Shown here one piece after another: positions 55,288 through 64,000 of a stretch of 64,000 nucleotides of DNA. The stretch spans positions 1,612,001-1,676,000 of the forward strand of contig JAIXMN010000004.1 in NCBI GenBank assembly GCA_025716815.1. The letters are read 5' to 3'. The stretch comes from Dichotomocladium elegans (lineage: Eukaryota > Mucoromycota > Mucoromycetes > Mucorales > Lichtheimiaceae). Within the stretch, counting starts at the first letter, position 1, and each line of letters begins with the position of its first letter. The notes below the pieces were generated by a model. The model was not told where the DNA came from. It was given only the letters and a program-made list of their open reading frames with translations, and did no database searches. The translations under genes and the position numbers were made by a program.

Positions 55288-56538
55288 TTACATTTGGCGT
55301 GGATGTGTATATTTCGCAGAGGGCGCAAGGCCAAACGCTAGGTCATCTCCGGACGTATGTTGCTCTGTGCTAGTTGCAGCTGCAGCTGCAGCTGCAATAT
55401 TCGCGGCTGCGGCGCCCGAACGGGAGGACGATGCGAACTGTTCCTGGTGATATACCCAGTCTTCAGACGGCGAAAGAAGTATATTGTCGTTGAATGCCAT
55501 TTCTGATTTTACACGAATGTTCGACTGCGGAAATAGGGTATACATCCCATCATTGGGTGACGGATGGCTGGTAAAATTATCATTGCCGACCATGTAATTC
55601 ATCTCAGATGGCCTTGTTTGTGGTTGTTCTGCGGAACGGTGGTGATGGTAGTGCTGTTGTTGCTGACTCAGCGGCGGCTGGTGAGACGGCTGATGTGGAT
55701 GTTGTGGATGCTGCTGCGCTTTTTGCTGATTACGTAGCAGTTCAGACTCCAGTAGTTGGATCCGTCGGCTCTGCGCCTCAATTAAATCAAAGGCATGCTT
55801 GATCTGGTTTGTCAATCGCTGATAACCTTCATCGATCTTGATAACATGGGCATGTATTTCACGTTCACGCATGGTCATTTCAGGAGGTGATGAAGGGATC
55901 TGATCTGGTAGTTGCAAGTGCGGTTGCGGTTGCGGTTGAGGCTGCGGCTGCGGCTGCGGCTTAGGCTGCTGCTGTTCCTGCTGCTGTTCCTGCTCTTGTT
56001 GATGCTCCTGCACCGGCGGTGTAGTTGCTGCAGAGGCTGCCTGTATAGTACCAGTAGTCCGCACGGCAATATTCGCTGCGGGAGCTGATGTGGGAGCGGC
56101 AGGGGCCAGATTCCCGTACACACCAGGAATAGGATCGATATAGCTGTCGTGGTGTTGCGATATGGCAGGCGAAGAAGCTGAAGACGACCGAGGCCGATCC
56201 TCATTAATCGGGAATTCGCTGTCTGAATCATCCCCAACATTGACTATTGTTTCCGGGTCCTCAAGTTTGACCCTTTTGCGGCGAGGATAGCGGGAAGCTT
56301 TGCGACGGATCAGATGGAATAGGTCCCGCCTGCCGGGTCGAAAATGCGGGTGATACCAGCGGCAGGACTCTTTATCTCTAGTATCTTTTGTCTTGCGCGC
56401 ATCTGTATCGCGTTGGAATCCATAAATCTAATGCCAAAATGAATTGATCGATCGAACGGACGTGTTTGCGTAGGGACGAGAGAGTGTGTGTGGGTGTGTG
56501 TGGGTGTTTTCATGTTCATGCTCACATGTACGTGATCG

Positions 56539-56579
<41 letters not shown>

Positions 56580-56931
56580 TTTTTCAGATGTACATCAAGC
56601 ATACTTACATTGAGCTGCCGAACAAAGGAGGCAAATTTGCAGTGCTTGAAAAGACGTGGCAAGACTACTTCAGTAAACTCTATGGAAAGTGCACATGTGT
56701 GAGGATGATTCGGTAGTCATGGGGAATCAGCAAGCGTAGAAAAGAAATAACGCGAAGAGGAATGAGAAAGTGGCCCTTACTTGGAATACATTCGATAATA
56801 AACATGTCTTTGCCATCATGCTTGCACCAGCGTGCGTACTTCTGCTCATCGTCAGGGGCCTGGAGGCTCCTTTTACGGAAGTGAGCAAATATGAAAATAG
56901 GCCAGTTCATGTGCGTGCGTGCACATGTGTG

Positions 56932-56964
<33 letters not shown>

Positions 56965-57559
56965 GTATACGTATGTATGTGTGTTTGTTTGCAGATGTGG
57001 GATAGAAAGAAGCAAAAAGCGCGAGATAGAGAGAGGGAGAGAGAGAAAAATGAACTCACTGATACAATTTTGACACGAATCCCGCAATGCCTCGTTCGGA
57101 ATGATTTGCTTCTATATTGTCCAAGTCGTGCGTATGCAACGAAGTATTAAGGAGTAATGGTGCCTGGGCGTGCCAATAATCTTGCATCACGCCGGGAGAA
57201 ATGTTCCTTCTCGTCAATTGTACGGAAGCTGCCAGGTCAATGGTGATGGCATTGGAGAGATTTTTGTTGGTTTTTAAATCGCGATCGTAATTATCCATAG
57301 AGGAAGGCCCAGTAGTGAGCATTTGCAAGTGCTGCTGCTGGGACTCGAGCGATGTCGATGAGGGGAAAGGGATGGTGTTCTGTGAGAAATTCAAGTCGTT
57401 GGAATGAGGCGAATGAGGATTGGCACCGGTGGGCGAGAAGGAGTTCATCGCAATAGGACGTAGCCGCTGCCGAAAGATACACTTCTCCGCTGTTGGAGAA
57501 GAGGTAACAGTGGAAGGAAAATGCGATGCTGCGTCCGCGGCATAATTATGATATTCCAT
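55288..57559 (-). CDS. HSF-type DNA-binding-domain transcription factor
   Basis: Start MEYHNYAADAASHFPSTVTS at 57559. The HSF domain is split by two introns and reassembles as FVSKLYQ | SLQAPDDEQKYARWCKHDGK, DMFIIECIP | EFTEVVLPRLFKHCKFASFV, RQLN | IYGFQR. This matches the helix-turn-helix core FVxKLY...VLPxxFKHxNFxSFVRQLNxYGF. Next come DKESCRWYHPHFRPGRRDLF, a basic stretch (RRKASRYPRRKRVKLEDPE) that could be an NLS, and a Pro/Gln-rich region. A coiled-coil-like segment (IDEGYQRLTNQIKHAFDLIE, RRIQLLESELL) follows in the usual place of the HSF trimerisation heptads. The tail is Gln/His/Ala-rich. HSF relatives bind nGAAn repeats in stress or morphogenesis programmes; whether it is Hsf1-, Sfl1- or Skn7-like is not settled (no receiver domain seen). 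MEYHNY is preferred over upstream Cys-rich sequence. Confidence 0.87.
56537..56581. repeat. (AT)n(GT)n microsatellite in an HSF-gene intron
   Basis: GTATATATATATATATATAT followed by GTGTGTGTGTGTGT, within the intron after the RQLN codons. Confidence 0.9.
56930..56985. repeat. (GTAT)n tetranucleotide repeat in an HSF-gene intron
   Basis: About eight GTAT/ATGT units, flanked by GTGT runs, in the intron that splits FVSKLYQ from SLQAPDD. Confidence 0.9.
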
Positions 57560-57992
57560 TGGACAGCAAGCCGGCAATCTTCGGCAAACACAGCACTGTT
57601 GTGCAATAAGAATCAATACACACACGCACACACAACATTCATATTCGCACTTCCAACTCCATCTATTCTCCCCCCCCTTTAATTTTTCTCTTCTAGCCCC
57701 GCACTACCTCGTTGAACCCGACTCACCTTGTTCTAATAAAGCAATGGAAGTTCAGAAAACTCTATTATAAGGAAAAAAAAGGTAGATATAGATAGACAGA
57801 TAGGAAAAGAAAAAGAGAAAGAACGAAGAGAAAGAGAGAGAGAATGTGAGAGAAGGAGAGAGAGAAAAAAGAGGGGAGAGAAGAAATGGAGAGGAGAAGT
57901 CCATGGTAGAGATAAAAAAAAACGTAAACCCCAGGTGAGTGGCTTAAAATTCTTGTATATGTCCCATTCATCTTGCAGGATTTCGAAAAGTA
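57560..57992. other. Purine-rich promoter-side region
   Basis: GAGAAAGAGAGAGAG-type sequence dominates 57800-57900 (TC-rich on the HSF-gene strand). No coding signal. Confidence 0.5.
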
Positions 57993-58528
57993 ATGTCGCT
58001 ATCCAATAGAATCTGTGTCAGTACCCAATCAGAATTAGCATTGTTGTCCAATCGGGCAATTGCCGAAGTGAATTACAAGATGCGAGTATTAGACTTCAAT
58101 AGCAGACCCCATGGAATTGAAGATAAAGACTCCAGTTCAACAATGGCGCAGGTGATCATGACTTATTCATCGGCTGATCCGAACCCACGCATTCGCCTTC
58201 CTTTCTTTTTCACTTACACAATCCTCAACTCACAAGCAAGTTACCTGTGTTCCTTTACACAAAACTCCACTATTACTACTGTATAATTCCAATCGTCTTG
58301 GAGCACGGGTTGCTTGACCTGATCGTCTCTGTCGACGGTGACAGGACCCGCTTTCTCCTTTTGCAAACCTTTTGCTACAATCACTTTCTCTAGACACGTT
58401 TTCGAAAATATAACAAGACCGATGAGGCCTGTTGTACGGGTGATTTACAACTTTATCAACAGCTGAAAAACCCTGAGCTTCCTGCACTGGCTGTCAAAGG
58501 AACCTCTTATTGTCATTCACCTGAATAG
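57993..58528 (+). CDS. Possible multi-exon gene, unknown product
   Basis: The plus strand offers MSLSNRICVSTQSELALLSN (57993), then RAIAEVNYKMRVLDFNSR, to a possible GTGATC donor after MAQ (about 58152). A later segment with GLLDLIVSVDGDRTRFLLLQ and a final one with ACCTGDLQLYQQLKNPELPA ends at TAG 58526-58528. The pieces look protein-like, but I could not join them with confident splice sites, and no family is recognised. Confidence 0.3.
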
Positions 58529-60175
58529 AAGCACACTTGGCATTTGTTTAAATGCCATGAATGAAGCGTTGTGATACTCTCCCATTATTTGGCTACAGGT
58601 AGCCATTTCTGCGAATCTGGGAAGTTTCATTTGTCTTATCCTGCCTGTGTTACTATCAATTGACCCACCAGACATTTCTCCCTCTTTCTTTCCCTATCCT
58701 GAACATTCGATCAACAAGCAATTGATTTTATTCTCAGTGTTTGTTCCCAAGGTCATTGAAGAACTTTGATACCAAATGATGGGATAGTATGTTTCCAGCT
58801 GCAAGCATGATGCGAGTGTGTTTCCACATCCATAACAGCAGTAAAGCGTGAGATCATGGACGATTTGACATTCAATGCTCTGTTAATGCAAATGAAAACA
58901 GGCCAACCGCTACGCAAAATAACGTGGGTTCGTTTGTGCATATCGATAAGCCGAGGAGAAGAACACCTCAAAGCCGTCTTTGGTAACCGGATTGTGAACT
59001 AAAGAGTTAGTTGACGATGCAACTAATAGGGTACCTTGGAGAACAAAGCCCCTGTCCTTGCATGTAGACATTGTCCCTCTCAATAAGTAATATTGTTTGG
59101 GAAATGCGAGAGATCGGTTAGGAGCCGATATTTAGCTCTCCATGCAATTCGCTGGGATATCATTCAGAATAGAGTTCGCCCATCTGACCGCCTGCAATGA
59201 GACAAGGACCTGAGCTACAAACCCGCAACGTATCCCCACGATATCAAATACCATATACATTATGTAACTACCAACCTGGGAGAAAATCCACGATTTACTC
59301 ATCCATCCAAGCTGGTCCATCATCGCACAAGGCTATGTTCCTGCTATTATCACTTGTGTCCACAATCGTTTCCTGAAGATGAACTTCTGATACAGAACAT
59401 GCTTGCTTAGACACCTGCTACTCTTCAACCTCGCACATACCTTTCTCCTTCCACCTCTCCAACTTCGTTCATCTCTCGGTAAACCTGACCAAATGGGTGT
59501 TGCCACCACGAGTTGGGAGCTTGTACTACTCCTAATAACCCGTTTTTTTTTTTACTGCACGATCCCACCCCCTTACTCCTTTTCTCTTCTCGTCTGGCAT
59601 CAATACCACTCTCCATGCCCACGTCTCCTTGACAGGGCGCCGATGCTGGATACCATTCATACCATGTGGAATACAGCTACCCAGCAGACACCTCCCTGTT
59701 CGCCGGCATCCGGCAATGGTATCGCTGTGTAGCCTTGTCGTGTTCACATCATCCCTCTGCGTTATGTCCATTCTATAAGATGGAACGCCACTTGGTTCAT
59801 CGAATGTGCACGTCTCAACATGTTCTAGCTAGCAGCATTACCATTTCCTCATGTTCTTCCCCTCCCTCCGGTCACTTAGGTCCATCTGTAGAATGCTCTG
59901 CACGTGCGATTCTCCTCTCTCGCTGACATTTTCCTCCTCCATCTGGCTACCCTAACCCTTATGTCTTCCCAGATATCGGGTCAAGGTACAGTATTCCCTT
60001 GGCATATTTATTAGGAGCGCAATGTTACATATCAGGAACGCATTTGCAATTTAACTTTTTATTTGCTCGTCCTTCAATGTCAAACATTACCGAAGCAACA
60101 CAGCTTGTCCTAAGTTTTTTTTTTTTATTCTGGGGAAGCGGAAGTCTTTAGAAGTTATTGCTGCTCAAAACCCGT
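58529..60175. other. Gene-poor stretch
   Basis: Open frames at 58753-58971 and 59132-59323 (minus) and 59403-59926 (plus) lack recognisable motifs. A T-run (60115-60126) precedes the CAC2 3' end. Nothing supported. Confidence 0.35.
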
Positions 60176-62082
60176 TCATGTTGAGGACGAAGGAGGGACT
60201 TTTGTTATCGTGGTGCTGATGAGTGTCGGTGCAATGCGACGCTTTTTGGGCTTGTCTAGAGGCTGTGTTGCGGGTGGTGAATTTGGTCGCTTTTCTATAC
60301 GGTTTGGCGGCGCTGGCGAGGCAATATCCATCATAGCAACGTCGCTTTCTAGGACAGTCGTCTGCTTTTTTGCTGTGGGTAATTCACATAATGTTCCAAG
60401 TTCGTTATCATTGAAGACAACCGCAGAGCAATATCCGTCGGCAGACGAAAACGCTAATATTGAGCCATCGTGAGACCTAGAGAATCAAGGATTGTGAATT
60501 CAGCTTCTTAAAAATTAAACTCGTGAGCCCTGAGAGAGTTATACCAAGTAACATCTGTGATGGGTGCAAAGTGCATCCCGGAAATGACACACAGCGGCTT
60601 CGCTTGCTGGGTATCATAAATGTATACAGCTTCTTGGCTGGCAACCGCATATATTAATCTGTATGACATAGCAAACACATTTGCTTTCTTCGAGGGACGT
60701 AGTTCGTAAGGATGATGCGACCAACGAATGGCAATAGATGGTTTGTTATGGTTACTAGTGTACGCAACTGGATGTCTATGTTTGTCTGTCAGATATCAAA
60801 GCTATACAAGTCTCCATATGGCTACTTCCTTACTTGCGTATCGTGTTTCGTGGGTATATGAATGCACAGTTCATAACACTATCTTCCTCGGAGTCGTCTA
60901 CTGAAGTAGGCATAATTCCTGCTGGTGTGACAAGAAAAGATCCATCCGGACTAAATGACAGCCGCCGGAAGAACGTGATAAGGTTTTCGTCGTGGTAAAG
61001 TCGGATAGAGGTTTGATCCACTGACTTATTCAGTTTGAGGTGTTTTTTGGCACTCCCAAATTGCAGTCGATTTGATGAATGTCTCTGGCATTTGTACACT
61101 GCTACAGATCTTGATGGCCAAAAACGTCAACAAAATGAACTCCTTCTTACATCTCTGGCTGGACCACCGGCACTTTTCTTACCTATCACTACTCTGGGTC
61201 GCTATATAATCTCCTAGTGGATCCCAAGCTACTCCCTGGACGTAATGAGTGTGATCCGTAAAGACGTGGATTGCACTGCCTATTTTCTCCTGTGAGCAAG
61301 CAGCATAAGCATCACCAAATTCCTTCCTTACGAGAGCTGACGCTCCACACCCGGGCCGTATTATCGATTGACGCTGTGATAAAATATTGACCGCAGGGTG
61401 ACCATGCCAAATCGTAGATTTCTTTGTTGTGTCCGCTGTTCGTGGTGATGAAGCCAATGACTTTGTTAGCATTCTTCTCTTTCTTGCGTCATCACATCGG
61501 GGTGACATCCTTACTGAAACATTTGCACTACACTCCACGTTTCTTTTTCAAATTCTGCATAATCTCGGCCAAACGCTGATTCGGCTGTTGCAGACCTCTT
61601 CCAAAGGATTATGCAGGAATCTACGGTGTTCGATTAGTCCCGAGCTCTAAATTACATTTTTATAATCAGCGCTCTGACCATCGCCTGCTGATGCAAGGTA
61701 TTCGCCTGAAGGTGAAAAACGCACGACATTCACCGGGCCCGAGTGCCGTTTGAGCTCGGATAAAAATTCAATATGCACTGGAAGCGGTTCCTTCCTGTTG
61801 TCCTCTTTGCTGTTCATATCCACTCTACGTCTGATACTCCACAACTATTTTTTGGCATTAGATTGACTGGGGATTGCTGCTCGAATGCTCTTTGTTAAAT
61901 GTTTTTGCCATACCCGCACCGATGTGTCAGCACCTGCACTTGCAAAACGGGTGCCATCGGAGGAGAAGTCCACAGAGTAAATAGCTTGACCGTCGTGCCA
62001 GTTAATTTCGATTGTCTGCATGATATGTCACAATAAGTATTTTACGTTTATATGTTAATTACTGACTTGCCTTTGCTTTCAT
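60176..62082 (-). CDS. CAC2: Chromatin assembly factor 1 subunit B (Cac2/CHAF1B), WD40
   Basis: Start MKAK at 62082 is followed by a 55-nt GC-AG intron (AAAG|GCAAGT...ATGCAG, 62016-62070). Then [88 protein letters not shown] and [12 protein letters not shown], with the spacing of CHAF1B. Later exons: [73 protein letters not shown] and [20 protein letters not shown], then a Pro/Lys-rich tail (KPKKRRIAP) ending at 60176. CAF-1 deposits H3-H4 behind replication forks. About eight short introns. The exon near 61380-61420 carries [15 protein letters not shown] repeat 4 and looks intact after splicing. Confidence 0.92.
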
Positions 62083-63480
62083 CTGAAAGAAAATAGTATG
62101 GAGGACGTAGCGTAAAGGAAAAATATCGCGTTTTCCCGAACGCGATAGAGTAAAGACGCGTCACAGGCACTGAAACACGGTGCCTCGATTAACCCACCCA
62201 GAAAGATCCGCCAATCATTGTGCTCATAAACTCTTAGTTACAAGCTCTACCTCGCTTAAAATCCGTATCATCGTCTTACATACACCGAACGGGGAGGGGC
62301 TGATCTTCGCGCGTATAAATGACAACAGCTTTGTTCATAGGAGGCATCCCTCTGGAAATATTTGCCTTTAATCATATGTTAGATGTTGCATGCACGACTG
62401 CAATATCGCACAAAGAAGGTTGGTAAAAATTTGAACTCCAATGATTATAGAAGCGGGACAGTTACTGTACTTCGACCAAGTTATCCGATTCTCTTTTTTC
62501 TTCATGCAAACGTACACTATGGTGATCTACGAAGAATTGCGTAGATGTACAAGGTCAGACTATAGCCCCCTCCCGCCACAATTGCTAGCTAAACATAGAG
62601 AGCAAGAGACGAAATTCTCGAGATCGATAATGCTCCAAAAGTTAGACGTTCTACTGACAGCCATCATCTACTACTCACTTTTCAAAAATATATTACGATT
62701 TCCTCTTTCCCCGTATTATTCAGGATGGGATATTTAATATATCGTCGGTATCTGAGAGGACCTGTTTTCACTTATTCCATTTATTAGCGTCTTCGGGAAT
62801 CGAACGATTACCCTGCCACTCAAGAGCACGTTTTATTAATAGTTAACACGAACAACGACTGATACCGGAATGATCCTGGTCTATGTTCCTAAACAAAAGC
62901 AATAAACATGTTCGCAAACTTGAATGTCCAGTCATCTCTCGATTTACCGGTCACCATATATACTGATAGAGTATTTACCGATTGTTTTTTTTTTTTTAAA
63001 AAAAAACATGCATCTTTTGACGATAAATAAGATTGTCGGTGGCCGTCGGGGCTCTCCATACATAACACTAAGATTTGTCCAATAACCCGATCTATCTCAA
63101 CTAGGTTTCTCAGTCCTATTACCTGTCTTGTAAATCTGCGTAGCTTTTGATATCTCAATCCGGACACTATCAGAATCTCCAAAAAAGATGTGCAAGGTTG
63201 CTGCCTCGATAGACGGGAAAAAGTCTATTTTTTGAACGGTTGGGCGTGCAACAGGTCAAAGAATAGGATAACGTGCCTTACATTTGCCGTAGCCGAAAAC
63301 AATCGCGATTAAAGTATCCGGACTGCGTAATTAAAACGAATATCAATGTATAGCCCAGTTTGGCAGTGGCATTCGCTTTATCAAAGCCGTTCACTCCATC
63401 TCTTTTTTGCCTTAGACAGCATGCAGCCCCGTTTTACTGACTTGTTCTATTCTGCAAACTTCTAACGTGTTTCGCATCCT
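62083..63480. other. Gene-poor stretch
   Basis: Contains a near-perfect T-run/A-run palindrome (about 62985-63007). Frames at 62441-62737 (+) and 62889-63182 (-) are open without recognisable motifs. Might hold the 5' parts of the Fanzor relic at 63.5 kb, but none was identified. Confidence 0.35.
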
Positions 63481-63486
63481 TTGTAG

Positions 63487-63600
63487 ATAAAGCACATATC
63501 TAACTCAAGTCCTTCTAGACGGGAGAATATCGAGTATTGGGTGGGACCGCGATTTGGCAGCATCCGCATAGCGTCCCACCATGGGATCGTCGAGGTGCTG
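63487..63600 (+). pseudogene. Short Fanzor 3'-exon relic
   Basis: TTTGTAG (63487) followed by ATAAAGCACATATCTAACT parallels the intron acceptor and exon-2 start of the intact Fanzor (CTGCAG, ATGCATAAATACCAACT). Further on, GGGACCGCGATTTGGCAGC (about 63544-63562) differs by two bases from GGAACCGTGATTTGGCAGC, which encodes the RuvC-III motif, and reads WDRDLAAS. A TAG follows two codons later and the frame is broken upstream. Only this exon is recognisable. Confidence 0.45.
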
Positions 63601-64000
63601 CCGCTGTTTTCCTCCTCTCACCGGCCATTGCTACCATCAATGATATTTCTAGCTACATTTGGAGGAAGAAATAGGGTTGAGGCTTTCCCGTAACTGATAG
63701 TTATCTTTTCTTTACTCATCCATCAGACGACGTTATATTTTTTCGTCCGACGTTTTACCTTGTATACGCCATAATTTCCTTTCCCCTTTGTGAATTATAT
63801 TTGAAAATGTGTAGGCGGTATGTTGTTGCACGCAACTCGCTACGAAACTATTGTGTTGTGTCCATTGCTATATGCTATTCATGCCATGGTAACAAATAAA
63901 AGCGGGAGCTCTCTGTTTGGAAGACGTAAATGGAAAAGGGGAGAGCGCTGTATTTTACGTACATGAGATGGATACCACGAAAGTTATGCTTTTGAGGCAT
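63601..64000. other. Right edge, nothing recognised
   Basis: AT-rich sequence with no open frame of note up to the window end. Confidence 0.35.

Noticed and set aside
62775..62835. Possible tRNA on the minus strand (GTTCGATTCCC, B-box-like)
   Set aside because: The five-base stem around the T-loop does not pair, and no A-box or acceptor stem is found at the right distance.

Overview
The window looks like nuclear DNA of an early-diverging filamentous fungus, most likely Mucoromycota (Mucorales-like). The reasons are compact genes with many short introns (mostly 50-120 nt), poly-Gln and Ala-rich regulators, a medusa-type regulator, a cytochrome b5/acyl-CoA dehydrogenase fusion, and decayed DIRS, Tc1/IS630 and PIF/Harbinger elements between the genes. 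No bacterial signals (Shine-Dalgarno sites, operons), rRNA, convincing tRNA or CRISPR array were seen. Exon limits below come from reading splice motifs and protein similarity by eye; no alignment was run.

Host genes, left to right: MPE1/RBBP6-like mRNA 3'-end factor (3.8-6.7 kb, -), casein kinase I (7.3-9.1, -), a small two-exon gene (13.3-13.7, +), PEX16 (14.4-16.0, -), phosphomannomutase (16.3-17.3, -), a Gap1/IQGAP-type RasGAP (18.7-21.7, +), SWD2/WDR82 (23.3-24.8, -), an NmrA-like oxidoreductase (28.4-29.3, -), the cyt-b5 acyl-CoA dehydrogenase (29.9-32.0, -), a DH-PH RhoGEF (32.6-35.8, -) divergent from a mitochondrial J-protein (36.0-36.6, +), a tail-anchored protein (36.8-37.2, +), a Mid2-like wall sensor (37.3-38.7, -), a G-protein gamma subunit (40.8-41.2, +), exportin CSE1 (41.7-45.6, +), a medusa-type regulator (52.7-54.4, -), an HSF-domain factor (55.3-57.6, -) and CAC2/CHAF1B (60.2-62.1, -). 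MPE1 and SWD2 homologues both serve the cleavage/polyadenylation factor in yeast. The gamma subunit, RasGAP and RhoGEF are all small-GTPase or heterotrimeric signalling parts.

The striking region is 45.8-52.7 kb, between the tail-to-tail genes CSE1 and medusa. It holds an intact, intron-containing Fanzor (eukaryotic TnpB-like RNA-guided nuclease) and an intact DD34E Tc1/IS630-type transposase. The segment is bounded by inverted ends of one TIR family (TA, then a TTTCCAAAA-like block, then repeated GTCGCA-type motifs). A decayed segment at 9.64-12.92 kb has the same kind of ends and also contains a transposase relic and a Fanzor fossil, with a DIRS remnant between them. A third short Fanzor relic lies near 63.5 kb. 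The window therefore appears to record a DDE transposon family carrying Fanzor cargo.

At the left edge (0.55-2.3 kb) a gene with a serine-recombinase-like fold is bracketed by inverted copies of a GGCCACCTGGCC repeat and abuts another IS630 relic; this may be a second, separate mobile system.
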